A DNA stretch of 64,000 bases from CAYQQJ01 sp964419935 (GCA_964419935.1 CAYQQJ010000010.1:55592-119591), one strand, 5' to 3'; positions 43,971 through 53,412 are shown, numbered from the stretch's first letter. Program-made: numbers and translations. The notes: generated by a model from the letters alone, not told the origin.

Positions 43971-44905
43971 TGTTTCTGTTTATTCTCAAGCGTATCGGCC
44001 AGGCCATACCGGTTATGCTGGTGGTGATCACCTTGACGTTTTTCATGGTGCGCGCCGCACCTGGTGGCCCGTTCGATGCCGAGCGGGCAGTACCACCGGA
44101 AGTACTGGAGAATCTGAAAGCGCGCTACAACCTGGATGCGCCGATTATGGTTCAGTATGGCGACTATCTGTTCAACGTGCTGAAGGGCGACTTCGGACCC
44201 TCGTTCCGATTCCCCAACCGCAGCGTCAACGAAATGATTGCCTCCGGTTTCCCTGCGACACTCGAGCTTTCGCTCTATGCCATTCTGTTTGCCCTTGTAA
44301 TCGGGATTCCCGCAGGAGTTGTCGCAGCTCTGCGCACCAACACCTTGCAGGATTACATCCCCATGTCGACCGCGATGCTCGGCATCTGCCTGCCGTCTTT
44401 TGTTATGGGGCCTTTATTGATACTGGTGTTCGGCATCTGGTTTGAATGGCTGCCGGTATCCGGCTGGGGCATCAGTCCCGGTGACAAAATCCTGCCTTCC
44501 ATTACCCTGGGCTCCACTTATGCCGCCTATATCGCGCGCATTACGCGCGGTGGCATGCTGGAGGTCTTATCCCAGGATTATATTCGCACCGCGCGGGCTA
44601 AAGGCCTGTCGACATTTCGCATTGTCACCGTTCACGCCTTGCGCGGTGGTATTGCGCCAGTGGTGTCTTTTCTGGGGCCAGCAATTGCCGGTCTGTTGGC
44701 AGGATCCTTTGTGGTAGAGACCATCTTCCAGATTCCCGGTCTGGGTCGTTTTTACATCCAGGCGGCATTCAACCGTGACTACACCATGATTCTTGGGACC
44801 ACCATTTTCTTCGCAGGGCTCATTGTGCTGTTCAACTTGTTGGCGGACATCCTGCTGGTGTGGCTGAACCCGAAGATGCGGCGCGACGCCCTGGAGGGTC
44901 ACTAA
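43970..44905 (+). CDS. oppB: oligopeptide ABC transporter permease OppB
   Basis: The first inner-membrane permease of the peptide importer: 311 residues, six helices, N-terminal helix FILKRIGQAIPVMLVVITLTF (in OppB style) and the EAA loop YIRTARAKGLS that contacts the ATPase. The ATG overlaps the oppA stop. oppC follows after three bases. Confidence 0.95.
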   Translation: MFLFILKRIGQAIPVMLVVITLTFFMVRAAPGGPFDAERAVPPEVLENLKARYNLDAPIMVQYGDYLFNVLKGDFGPSFRFPNRSVNEMIASGFPATLELSLYAILFALVIGIPAGVVAALRTNTLQDYIPMSTAMLGICLPSFVMGPLLILVFGIWFEWLPVSGWGISPGDKILPSITLGSTYAAYIARITRGGMLEVLSQDYIRTARAKGLSTFRIVTVHALRGGIAPVVSFLGPAIAGLLAGSFVVETIFQIPGLGRFYIQAAFNRDYTMILGTTIFFAGLIVLFNLLADILLVWLNPKMRRDALEGH

Positions 44906-44908
44906 ATC

Positions 44909-45790
44909 ATGGGAGACGCGGGCTCAATAGTTGTCATCGAGAAGGGCACCTCGCTTTCCCGGGATGCATTTTTGCGACTGCAAAAAAACAAAATGGCGAT
45001 GTTTGGCTTGTGTCTGTTGATTCTGTTGATCGTTGTCGCGCTGCTGACACCCTGGCTGGCGCCTTACGAATACCAGGAACAGAAGCTGGCGCTGGGTGCC
45101 AGCCCGCCGTCGGCGGAGCACTGGCTGGGTACCGATGTTCTCGGGCGCGATTTGCTCACTCGCATTATGTACGGCAGCCGCGTGTCCTTGATGGTGGGTT
45201 TCATTGCCACCGCCGTGGCACTTTGCATCGGTGTCTTGTGGGGCACGCTGGCCGGTTTTGTGGGTGGCCGACTGGACGCAGGGATGATGCGCATTGTCGA
45301 TGTGCTTTATGCACTGCCGTTTGCGATTTTTATTGTACTGCTGACGGTGATTTTCGGCCGCAGTATGTTTTTGCTGTTTCTGGCAATAGGCGCTGTCGAG
45401 TGGCTGACCATGGCGCGCATTGTGCGGGGTCAGGTGCTGACCATAAAACGGCAGGAGTTTATTGAAGCTGCGACCTCCATGGGTTTGTCCCGCTGGCAGA
45501 TTATGCGCCGCCACGTCATCCCCAACATTCTTGGGCCGATTATCGTCTACACCACCTTGACCATTCCCAGCGTCATTTTGCTTGAATCGTTCCTCAGCTT
45601 TCTCGGACTCGGCATTCAACCACCCCAGAGCTCCTGGGGGTCACTGATTTCTGCGGGTGTGGATACCATGGAGGAATATCCCTGGTTGCTGATTTTCCCC
45701 GGACTGGTTTTGTCCGTAACGCTCTTTTCATTGAATTTTCTCGGTGATGGGTTGCGGGACGCGCTAGACCCGCGGGTTTCAAAAGATTGA
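44909..45790 (+). CDS. oppC: oligopeptide ABC transporter permease OppC
   Basis: The second permease of the importer: 293 residues with a cytoplasmic N-terminal stretch, a first helix near residues 30-52, the extracytoplasmic GTDVLGRDLLTRIMYGSRVS signature of OppC/DppC and the EAA loop FIEAATSMGLSRWQIMRRHV. It forms a heterodimer with OppB. The fused ATPase gene follows 32 bases later. Confidence 0.95.
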   Translation: MGDAGSIVVIEKGTSLSRDAFLRLQKNKMAMFGLCLLILLIVVALLTPWLAPYEYQEQKLALGASPPSAEHWLGTDVLGRDLLTRIMYGSRVSLMVGFIATAVALCIGVLWGTLAGFVGGRLDAGMMRIVDVLYALPFAIFIVLLTVIFGRSMFLLFLAIGAVEWLTMARIVRGQVLTIKRQEFIEAATSMGLSRWQIMRRHVIPNILGPIIVYTTLTIPSVILLESFLSFLGLGIQPPQSSWGSLISAGVDTMEEYPWLLIFPGLVLSVTLFSLNFLGDGLRDALDPRVSKD

Positions 45791-45822
45791 TAGCAGTGTC
45801 TCTGTTTGATTAAGGTTGTGCC

Positions 45823-47433
45823 ATGTCACTTCTGACGGTTGAAAATCTTCGAGTCAGCTTTCACTCCCGTGAAGGCACAGCAGTGGCTGTCAAGGACGCG
45901 AGCTTCAAAGTGGACGTGGGGCAGGTGTTGGGAATTGTCGGGGAATCCGGTTCTGGTAAATCCGTCAGTTGCTACAGCCTGCTCGGGCTGGTGCCATCGC
46001 CACCGGGCAAGGTTGAAGGTGGTACCGCCATGTTCGGTGGCGTCGACTTGCTGAGCTTGACAGAGAAGCAGTTGCGACAAATTCGCGGCAAGAAAATCGG
46101 CATGATTTTTCAGGACCCGATGACGTCCCTCAATCCTTACATGCGTATTTCCGATCAACTGACCGAGGTGTTGAGAGAGCACGGTATCGCCCGCGGTAAG
46201 GATGCCCGGCAACGCGCCATAGCAGCACTGGAGGAGGTGGGTATACGGGACGCCGGCAGCCGGATCGACAGCTTTCCCCACGAATTTTCCGGCGGCATGC
46301 GACAGCGGGTGATGATTGCCATGGCGTTGATCGCCGAACCGGAATTACTCATTGCGGATGAGCCCACAACTGCATTGGACGTGACGGTACAGGCGCAGAT
46401 TCTGGAGCTGATTGCCACGCTGCAACGCACACACAATCTCGGCGTTATTTTTATCACTCACGATCTGGGCGTCGTCGCCAACATAGCCGACAACATTGTG
46501 GTGATGAAAGAGGGCGAGATCGTAGAGCAGGGACCCACCCGTCAGATATTCGAACAGCCGGAACAGGAATATACCCGCAACCTGTTGAACGCCATCCCCA
46601 AAACTGCCAAACCTGTGGCGAGTGCCGCCAACAGTGCAGCACCGGACTTTTTGCAGGTCACCGATCTGCGCACCTATTTTCCGATTTATCGCGGCGCGGC
46701 TTTCCGGCGCTTACACAGACAACTGAAAGCGGTGGACGATATCAGTCTGTCGATTCGCCAAGGGGAAATACTGGGTGTGGTGGGTGAATCCGGTTCCGGT
46801 AAATCCACCCTCGGGCGCAGCATCATGCGTCTCGTGGACAGCGAGTCGGGTAGCATCCTGTTGGAGGGCCGTGACCTCCGCCAGCTCAGCGCGCAACAAC
46901 TGAAAGCGGCGCGACGGGATTTTCAGATGATTTTTCAGGACCCCTACGCGTCACTGAACCCGCGCATGACGGTGTACGATACGCTGGCCGAACCGCTCCT
47001 TGACCAGGGCCTGGCGACTCGCAAGACCGTCGGGGAGCAGGTGAATGAATTGATGGATGATGTGGGGCTGGACCGGCGCTTCATCCGCAAATACCCCCAT
47101 GAATTTTCTGGCGGTCAACGCCAGCGAATAGCCATCGCCCGCGCACTGGCATTGCGACCGAAGCTGATCGTCGCTGATGAACCCGTCTCGGCTCTCGATG
47201 TGACCATACAGGCGCAGATTCTGACGCTGTTGTTGGACCTGACCCAGAAACACAACCTGACCATGTTATTCATTTCTCACGACCTCTCCGTTGTGCGCTA
47301 TGTGTGTGACCGCGTGGCCGTGATGCAGGAGGGGAAAATTGTGGAGCAGGGGGAGACCGAAACACTTTTTGCACAACCACAACATCCTTACACCCGTTCG
47401 CTGTTATCTGCCATTCCCCACATCGCCTACTAG
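45823..47433 (+). CDS. fused OppD-OppF peptide ABC transporter ATPase
   Basis: A single 536-residue polypeptide with two complete ABC ATPase domains: residues about 1-260 (OppD-like) and 275-530 (OppF-like). Each has a Walker A of the form GESGSGKS, a signature (SGGMRQRVMIAMAL and SGGQRQRIAIARAL) and a Walker B (ADEPTTALD and ADEPVSALD), followed by the C-terminal oligopeptide-binding extension. The two halves replace separate oppD and oppF genes, as in YejF and GsiA. It is the last gene of the M3-opp cluster; repeat copy 3 follows. Confidence 0.94.
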   Translation: MSLLTVENLRVSFHSREGTAVAVKDASFKVDVGQVLGIVGESGSGKSVSCYSLLGLVPSPPGKVEGGTAMFGGVDLLSLTEKQLRQIRGKKIGMIFQDPMTSLNPYMRISDQLTEVLREHGIARGKDARQRAIAALEEVGIRDAGSRIDSFPHEFSGGMRQRVMIAMALIAEPELLIADEPTTALDVTVQAQILELIATLQRTHNLGVIFITHDLGVVANIADNIVVMKEGEIVEQGPTRQIFEQPEQEYTRNLLNAIPKTAKPVASAANSAAPDFLQVTDLRTYFPIYRGAAFRRLHRQLKAVDDISLSIRQGEILGVVGESGSGKSTLGRSIMRLVDSESGSILLEGRDLRQLSAQQLKAARRDFQMIFQDPYASLNPRMTVYDTLAEPLLDQGLATRKTVGEQVNELMDDVGLDRRFIRKYPHEFSGGQRQRIAIARALALRPKLIVADEPVSALDVTIQAQILTLLLDLTQKHNLTMLFISHDLSVVRYVCDRVAVMQEGKIVEQGETETLFAQPQHPYTRSLLSAIPHIAY

Positions 47434-47500
47434 TCCGCCACCTTCACACCTACTACCCGTTTGTCATTGGGATAATCCCTTTGGTGAGTTTGGAATACTC

Positions 47501-47682
47501 GGGTAATGTTCCTTTCGAAGTCTCGTGTTAGTCGAGTGCACCAAAGTAGTTTGTTATCAGGGATAGATCTTTTGAAACCCTCGCGGCAGGGACGCCGCGA
47601 GGGAGCCACAGGGACGTGTTTATGCGTTTTCAAAAGATCTATCCCTGATGACAAACGGACCGAAGCCCGGCACCATCGTATG
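47501..47682. repeat. palindromic repeat family, copy 3 (internal deletion)
   Basis: The core is 47550-47655, only 106 bp because about 47 bp of the centre of the other copies are missing; what remains is nearly all stem, with arms TTTGTTATCAGGGATAGATC and GATCTATCCCTGATGACAAA. Left and right flanking extensions are both present. It occupies the middle of the 371-base gap between the OppDF and HDOD genes; the remainder of that gap holds nothing recognisable. Confidence 0.85.
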
Positions 47683-47804
47683 GGCGAACCCGGCAAGCAA
47701 GATTATTGGGCGAACTGCCGTCAGTAACGCTGTCGTGGCTGCTTTTCGCGATAGATAGACTACACTTCTAGCAATTCAATACGTCATCAAGGATCTGTCT
47801 ATCT

Positions 47805-49358
47805 ATGCCGCTGAAGGGGCTGAAAAACTGGGTAACCAAACTGAGTCGGCAGGATATGCCCGTGGTGGGGCAGGTCATTCGCGAGCTGAGCGAGCTTGCC
47901 GGGCGTGATGACGCAGACATCAATCAGCTTGCGGACGTCATTCTGCACGACCCCAACTTGACCTCTCAGGTCCTGCGCGTGGCCAATAGCGTGTATTACA
48001 ACTACACCACGAGCCCTATCAGTACCGTAAGCCGCGCTATCGTGTTGATCGGCTTCAAAGGCATGCGGGCGATCTGCATTTCTGCCTTGGTTATTGAAAA
48101 CTTCCTGAAGAAAGGTCCACGGGAGCGCCTGCTGCAAATGATGGCGCAGGCTTTTCATGCGGCGACACAGGCTCGCAGCCTGATGGTGGAACTCAAAGAT
48201 GACCGGGCCGAAGAAGTCTTCATTGCTGCGCTGCTATATCATCTGGGGGAAATGGCATTCTGGGCGAGCGATACGCAAAACGAGCCCAATGCTGCCCTGT
48301 TGGATGACGACCCTTCCGTCCGCAAGGACGCTATGGATGAGATACTCGGCACCTCATTCAAGGCCATCACTCTCGAGCTGGCTAAACAGTGGCGGTTGGG
48401 CGAAACGCTTGAGAAAGCTCTGTACCCGGATCGCACCTCAGACCCCGCAATCACGGCGGTACTGCTGGGTGAACAACTGAGCCGGGTGGCATTAAAGGGC
48501 TGGGATACACCGGCGGCGAATGATCTACTGGATCAGATTGCCGCTTTCACCAACCAGGACCGGGCACAGACTCGCGTGATGGTGCAGGAATCGGCAGAGA
48601 AGACGGTGGTCATTGCGCGAACTTACGGTGCGGATATTCTGTGTCCACTGATTCCCTGCGCGCAGAGCGATGCTGCATTAGCTTCACAGAAAGCATCATC
48701 AGAAATATCACCAAGCTCGGGAGAGGCGCCCGCGTCAACCTCTTTGGCATCTGCTACAGGAAATTCTCCTTCCACGGCCGATGTTCAATCCACTTCACAA
48801 TCCGTACCGCCGACACTAACTGGCTTTGTTGAGGATGCTCAACTGCAATTGAATATACTGCGGGACCTGTCAATTGCGGCCATGGACAAGGTGGACGTCA
48901 ACATGGTGATGCAGATGGTGGCCGAGGGCATGCATCGTGGCATTGGTCTGCCCAGGGTGACAGTTGCGTTTATCCGCAAGGGCCGCCTGCAGGCCAAATA
49001 CGTTTTGGGGGAAGGGACAGAGCACTGGCGGGAAAAATTCAACTTTGATGTGGGACCAGGCTGCGACAACCTGTTTGTCTCGGCATTCGATGAGCAGAGC
49101 ACATTCTGGGTCACAACCGACGACCTGAAGCGGCATCCGGAATGGCACACGCCACTCGTGAGGGAGGTGCTGGGCCGGCATGAAGCCTTTGTCGGTCTGT
49201 TGCAGTTGGGTGGGCAGCGAGTGGGGGTTTTCTATGCAGATGCTCTGGGGTTGAGGCCTTTGATGCCACACCAGTACGACAGTTTCCGGCATTTCGTCAG
49301 TCAGGCGCAGATGAACCTGACGTTGTTATCCCAGCAGAAGAAAAGCAAAAGCAGTTGA
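47805..49358 (+). CDS. HDOD-GAF signalling protein
   Basis: The 517-residue protein has an HDOD domain in its first 210 residues (HDPNLTSQVLRVANSVYYN and the following helices, with YHLGEMAFW) and a GAF-like domain in its last 170 residues (DKVDVNMVMQMVAEGMHRGIG onward). Between them is a low-complexity Ser/Ala/Thr/Pro linker (about 285-335). HDOD proteins are regulatory relatives of HD phosphohydrolases without the metal-binding residues, often involved in signalling or motility control. The ligand is unknown. It converges with mltD, seven bases away. Confidence 0.87.
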   Translation: MPLKGLKNWVTKLSRQDMPVVGQVIRELSELAGRDDADINQLADVILHDPNLTSQVLRVANSVYYNYTTSPISTVSRAIVLIGFKGMRAICISALVIENFLKKGPRERLLQMMAQAFHAATQARSLMVELKDDRAEEVFIAALLYHLGEMAFWASDTQNEPNAALLDDDPSVRKDAMDEILGTSFKAITLELAKQWRLGETLEKALYPDRTSDPAITAVLLGEQLSRVALKGWDTPAANDLLDQIAAFTNQDRAQTRVMVQESAEKTVVIARTYGADILCPLIPCAQSDAALASQKASSEISPSSGEAPASTSLASATGNSPSTADVQSTSQSVPPTLTGFVEDAQLQLNILRDLSIAAMDKVDVNMVMQMVAEGMHRGIGLPRVTVAFIRKGRLQAKYVLGEGTEHWREKFNFDVGPGCDNLFVSAFDEQSTFWVTTDDLKRHPEWHTPLVREVLGRHEAFVGLLQLGGQRVGVFYADALGLRPLMPHQYDSFRHFVSQAQMNLTLLSQQKKSKSS

Positions 49359-49365
49359 TCAAATA

Positions 49366-50979
49366 TCAGCGCTTGGTCACGTCGACAAATAGGGTCAGTG
49401 CCTGGCCTGGCTGAAGATATTTGCTGGCGTGAATCTGATTCCACTTTTGAATGTCTGCAACGCTGACACGGAATCGACTGGCGATATGCCACAGGGAGTC
49501 ACCTTCACGCACCTGATAATTCACCTTGCGTACCACGCTGCGCGACGCCGTGCGCGGTGCTTCGACTTTGCTCCAGATGACCAGTTTTTGCCCGATTTGC
49601 AACGGGTCCCCCGGTGCCATACCGTTCCATTTTGCCAGTTCTCTTACGCCGACGTCGTAGCGTCGACTAATGGTCCAGAAGCTGTCGCCGGCCTGCACTT
49701 CGTAGGTCACTTTTTCGCCATCGGCATTTTTTGCGCTTCGACTGCGGGTTTTTTTCAGGCGTTGCTCGGCACTGAAAGCGTAGTGGCTTTTGCCTTCAGT
49801 GGCTACCGGCACCATCAATATGTCGCCTTGACGAATGATGTGTGAATTCAAATTGTTGACCGCTTTCAGACCGTCAACACTGATTTTGTACCGCGCTGCT
49901 ATGGTGGACAGGCTGTCACCAGCTTTGATCTTGTAGCGGTCCCAGGTAACCCGTTGATCCTGCGGCATCGCCCCCAGTTTGGTGCGTACCATCTCGGCTC
50001 TATCAAGGGGCACCAGAATCTGATGAGGGCCTTCAGGGTCAGTCGCCCAGCGATTGAAGCCGGGGTTGAGCAAGTAGAAGTCCTCCATGCTCATTTCGGC
50101 CAGTTCGGCCGCTTGGGCGAGGTCAATTTGCGAGCCCACATCGACAGCCGCAAAATAGGGTGCATCCGGGATATGCAGCAGGCTGAGGTCATATTCTTCC
50201 GGCTGGCTGATCAGGGTTTTCAAGGCGAGCAGGCGTGGAACGTAGGCTTCCGTTTCTTTGGGGAGGTCGAGAGACCAGAAGTCCGTCGGTTTGCCCAGCG
50301 CCTTGTTGCGCCGGATGGCTTTTGACACATTGCCGCGGCCACCGTTGTAGGCCGCGAGCGCCAACAACCAGTCGCCGTCATAGGCGTTGCTCAGTTTTTC
50401 AAGGTAGCGCAGGGCGGCGTCCGTGGATGCCGTCACGTCACGCCGGCCGTCGTACCACCAGTTCAATTTCAAACCCAGGTATTTTGCAGTGCTCGGCACA
50501 AACTGCCACATACCGGATGCGCGGCCATGAGAATAGGCGAAAGGGTCGAATGCGCTCTCGACGATGGGCAGGAGTGCAAACTCCAGCGGCATGTCGCGGG
50601 ATTCCAGCTCGGCAACAATGTGGTGCAGGTAGGGCGTGCCCCGCTCGGCAACCCGCGTCATGTAGTGTGGGTGACGGGCGTACCATCGTAGCGCCTGATC
50701 AACGCGTTCGTCATGCTGTTCAGGAATGCTGAAACCGCTGCGAATGCGGTCCCACAGGTCGACGGATTCCGGCAACGCATAGCTATCCAGTGTATCTGCA
50801 TCAACCTTGCATAGGGATTGATCCAGGGCCGGATCTTGCGACTTTCCAGCTTCAAGTAATTGGTCGACGGGTACTTCAGCACTGCTGAAGCTGTTGATAA
50901 GGGGCATGCCAGGAAATTGGGAGCAGCTGGCTAACAGGAAGCAGGCCGCGCCAACGACCAGATGTGTGGCTTTAGTCAT
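49366..50979 (-). CDS. mltD: membrane-bound lytic murein transglycosylase D
   Basis: MltD cleaves the glycan strands of peptidoglycan to anhydro-muropeptides from its outer-membrane lipid anchor. The 537-residue product has a lipobox LLASC near residue 20, a SLT domain (about 110-230, with the catalytic Glu in LLPIVESAFDPFAYS and GMWQFVPSTAKYLGL), and three LysM domains at the C-terminus (YKIKAGDSLSTIA, YEVQAGDSFWTIS and YQVREGDSLWHIA). The ATG at 50979 is preferred over the one at 51000 because it gives the standard short basic signal start. gloB lies upstream on the same strand, as in E. coli and Pseudomonas. Confidence 0.95.
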   Translation of the reverse strand: MTKATHLVVGAACFLLASCSQFPGMPLINSFSSAEVPVDQLLEAGKSQDPALDQSLCKVDADTLDSYALPESVDLWDRIRSGFSIPEQHDERVDQALRWYARHPHYMTRVAERGTPYLHHIVAELESRDMPLEFALLPIVESAFDPFAYSHGRASGMWQFVPSTAKYLGLKLNWWYDGRRDVTASTDAALRYLEKLSNAYDGDWLLALAAYNGGRGNVSKAIRRNKALGKPTDFWSLDLPKETEAYVPRLLALKTLISQPEEYDLSLLHIPDAPYFAAVDVGSQIDLAQAAELAEMSMEDFYLLNPGFNRWATDPEGPHQILVPLDRAEMVRTKLGAMPQDQRVTWDRYKIKAGDSLSTIAARYKISVDGLKAVNNLNSHIIRQGDILMVPVATEGKSHYAFSAEQRLKKTRSRSAKNADGEKVTYEVQAGDSFWTISRRYDVGVRELAKWNGMAPGDPLQIGQKLVIWSKVEAPRTASRSVVRKVNYQVREGDSLWHIASRFRVSVADIQKWNQIHASKYLQPGQALTLFVDVTKR

Positions 50980-51106
50980 TTCAATTTCTTGTGGTTGCAT
51001 GTATAGCTAACATCGGGTCGGCGGCTTGCCTACCTTCATCAAGCGTGACGATTGTACTTTTTGCGAAACGGCAAAAGCAACTTGTTAACCTGCCGCCGTT
51101 ATGCAG

Positions 51107-51925
51107 TTAAAACCGGTCTTTCCAGCGTCTCAGTGCCGTGAAAACATCCTGTTCCGTAGGCAGTGGGCGACCCGCGTGCTTTTCTGCGCTGCGCACAACT
51201 TCTGCTGTGCCCGTGCGCAAAAACGGGTTTGTCGCCAGCTCCAGCGCCAGTTCACTGGGTAGGGAGGGCAGCTTCTCACCGCGCAAGGCCTCAACTTCCA
51301 CCAGGCGCCGAGCAATGGCTGTGTTCCCTGGTTCGACGGCCCGGGCAAACTTGAGATTCGCCTGGGTGTATTCATGAGCACAGTAGATCGCGGTGTTTTC
51401 CGGTAGTTGCGCCAGCTGCCTCAAGGATAGATACAGATCCTCAAAGCTGCCATCGAAAACCCTGCCGCATCCGGCGGCAAACAGGGTATCGCCGCAAAAA
51501 AGTGCGGGTTCGGGATGTCCGTCACAATCAGGGTGACTGCCGCCACCGGGAGCGCCAGCGCAGTAGTAGGCAATATGGTCCGCGGTGTGGCCGGGAATGG
51601 CCATGACCTGAAAGGAAATGCCAGAAACGCTGATGGTATCTCCATGTTCGACAATATCGGTGATGTGCGGCACCGACGTCATCCGCGGCCCCCAGACGGG
51701 CACTTTACGCCAGTCGAGCAGCTCGCTTATGCCGTCCACATGGTCCCAATGCCGGTGAGTGATGAGGATGCCAGCCAGATCGAGGTTGCGCTCCTCCAAC
51801 CACTGAATTACCGGCGCTGCAGCCCCGGGGTCCACCACATAGGCCTGTTGTGAGTTCCGAGGCGTAATTGCCCATACATAATTGTCATTGACGTGGAGAA
51901 TGTCGATCGGATACACGCTATACAT
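51107..51925 (-). CDS. gloB: hydroxyacylglutathione hydrolase (glyoxalase II)
   Basis: GloB hydrolyses S-lactoylglutathione in methylglyoxal detoxification. The 272-residue protein is a metallo-beta-lactamase-fold enzyme with the metal motif THRHWDHVDG near residue 56, HTADH near 118, and the glyoxalase II C-terminal domain. It contains a small insertion (CAGAPGGGSHPDCDGHPEPA) just after the HTADH motif. It is divergent from the methyltransferase gene; the predicted methyltransferase start lies 64 bases beyond the gloB start. Confidence 0.94.
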   Translation of the reverse strand: MYSVYPIDILHVNDNYVWAITPRNSQQAYVVDPGAAAPVIQWLEERNLDLAGILITHRHWDHVDGISELLDWRKVPVWGPRMTSVPHITDIVEHGDTISVSGISFQVMAIPGHTADHIAYYCAGAPGGGSHPDCDGHPEPALFCGDTLFAAGCGRVFDGSFEDLYLSLRQLAQLPENTAIYCAHEYTQANLKFARAVEPGNTAIARRLVEVEALRGEKLPSLPSELALELATNPFLRTGTAEVVRSAEKHAGRPLPTEQDVFTALRRWKDRF

Positions 51926-51989
51926 CGTTGCTTGTGTCCCCTCGGAGGTTGATAATGACGGCTTCGGCCGTGCAAACCAGGCGAATTCT

Positions 51990-52958
51990 ATGACCGGATT
52001 TCAGGTGTTAGTGCGAAAACTGCAGCGTGTCGCGCAAAAGCTCTCGCTCGGTTCCCAAAAGATATCCCAGGAGTCATCCGTCGCGCCCGGGGGGAAACCC
52101 CGACGGGGCAGCAATGTTCAGCCCCTGCGCCGGACACAGCCCCACCTGCAAAAATGGTGTCGCTCCCCCCTCGGGCATGTGATGCTGCACCATGAGCAAC
52201 GCCTGCTTCAGGAAGAGCTCAGCTGTCTGTTCGGCTACCATTTTCTGCAATTAAGTATTGATCCGCAAACCCGGCTGTTCGAAGGTAGCCGCATTTCCCA
52301 CTGCTTTTCGCTCGGTGTCAGCGAATCCTGCAAACCGCGGGTGCAGGCCTTGAGTGAGATGGAGTCCCTGCCTTTGGCAGATGCCAGCGTGGACGTCACT
52401 TTACTTCATCATGTGCTAGAGTTCTCGCAGAATCCACAGCAAGTGTTGAAAGAAGCAGCGCGCATTACCATTCCCAGCGGCCATGTCATCATCTTTGGCT
52501 TCAATCCATGGAGTCTCATGGGAGTCACGACGCCGCTGGCGCGAATGTTCGGGCTCGGCGGCGTGTGGCAGCGGCACAATCTGCGCGCGGGCCGGCTGGA
52601 GGATTGGCTGCAGTTTCTTGACTTCAATATTGTGCACGCTTATCAAGGATGTTGGAATCTGCCAATCAACCAGCGCACTTACCTCAAACGTACCAACCGT
52701 TTGAGCGCCTGGAAGACCCGCCGCAAATGGGGGATGGGCAATTTTTACTGTCTGGTGGCGCGCAAGGATGTGTGTGGCGTGCGGCCGATCAAGCCGAAAT
52801 GGGAGCAGGAGCTCATACCCCGCGCGGTGGCCATGCCCAAGCAATCCATTGCAACTGCTGGTAAAGTAGCCCGGCGCAGCACCGTTGAGCAGAAAGCTGA
52901 TAAAGCGGCGAATCAACGCGAGCATAGCTCAATAATACACTTCAACACCAAGAGATAA
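51990..52958 (+). CDS. YafS-like methyltransferase-fold protein
   Basis: A 322-residue protein in the place of yafS in the conserved gloB-yafS-rnhA-dnaQ order. The middle shows the class I methyltransferase post-I/II region (MESLPLADASVDVTLLHHVL, then a TIPSGHVIIFGFNPWSLMG segment). The usual N-terminal glycine-rich S-adenosylmethionine motif is not visible; the stretch where it should lie reads LFGYHFLQLSID. So binding of the cofactor is uncertain. The C-terminus is Lys/Arg-rich. The ATG at 51990 is preceded by AGGCGA; upstream in-frame codons only overlap gloB. rnhA follows after four bases. Confidence 0.8.
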   Translation: MTGFQVLVRKLQRVAQKLSLGSQKISQESSVAPGGKPRRGSNVQPLRRTQPHLQKWCRSPLGHVMLHHEQRLLQEELSCLFGYHFLQLSIDPQTRLFEGSRISHCFSLGVSESCKPRVQALSEMESLPLADASVDVTLLHHVLEFSQNPQQVLKEAARITIPSGHVIIFGFNPWSLMGVTTPLARMFGLGGVWQRHNLRAGRLEDWLQFLDFNIVHAYQGCWNLPINQRTYLKRTNRLSAWKTRRKWGMGNFYCLVARKDVCGVRPIKPKWEQELIPRAVAMPKQSIATAGKVARRSTVEQKADKAANQREHSSIIHFNTKR

Positions 52959-52962
52959 CTTT

Positions 52963-53412
52963 TTGAAAAAAGTGGAAATATTTACCGACGGGGCCTGTCG
53001 GGGCAACCCTGGACCCGGCGGATGGGGAGCATTGCTTCGCAGTGGCACATTCGAGAAATCACTGCATGGTGGTGAATCGATCACAACCAATAATCGAATG
53101 GAACTGATGGCGGCAATCGAAGGGTTGCAAGCGCTAAAAGAGCCGTGCCAGGTCGTTTTGACCACTGATTCCCAATATGTGCGCAAAGGTATCACCGAGT
53201 GGCTTGCCAACTGGAAGCGCAACGGATGGAAGACCAGTGCACGCAAGCCGGTCAAAAACGATGATCTCTGGCGCGCGCTGGATGAACAGGTCAAGCGTCA
53301 CCAGGTTGAATGGCACTGGGTCAAGGGTCACAGCGGGCATCGGGAGAACGAAATTGCGGATCAGCTGGCGAACCGCGGCATAGATGAGTTGAAATTGCGG
53401 AGTAGGGTGTAA
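52963..53412 (+). CDS. rnhA: ribonuclease HI
   Basis: RNase HI degrades RNA in RNA/DNA hybrids, including primers and R-loops. The 149-residue protein begins VEIFTDGACRGNPGPGGWG with the first catalytic Asp, followed by the Glu in NNRMELMAAIEGL, the Asp in TTDSQYVRKGI, and HSGHRENEIADQLA. All four catalytic acids are in place. Translation must start at TTG 52963: it is the only start codon before the conserved N-terminus, with AAGAGA seven bases upstream. dnaQ starts directly after its stop. Confidence 0.96.
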   Translation: MKKVEIFTDGACRGNPGPGGWGALLRSGTFEKSLHGGESITTNNRMELMAAIEGLQALKEPCQVVLTTDSQYVRKGITEWLANWKRNGWKTSARKPVKNDDLWRALDEQVKRHQVEWHWVKGHSGHRENEIADQLANRGIDELKLRSRV

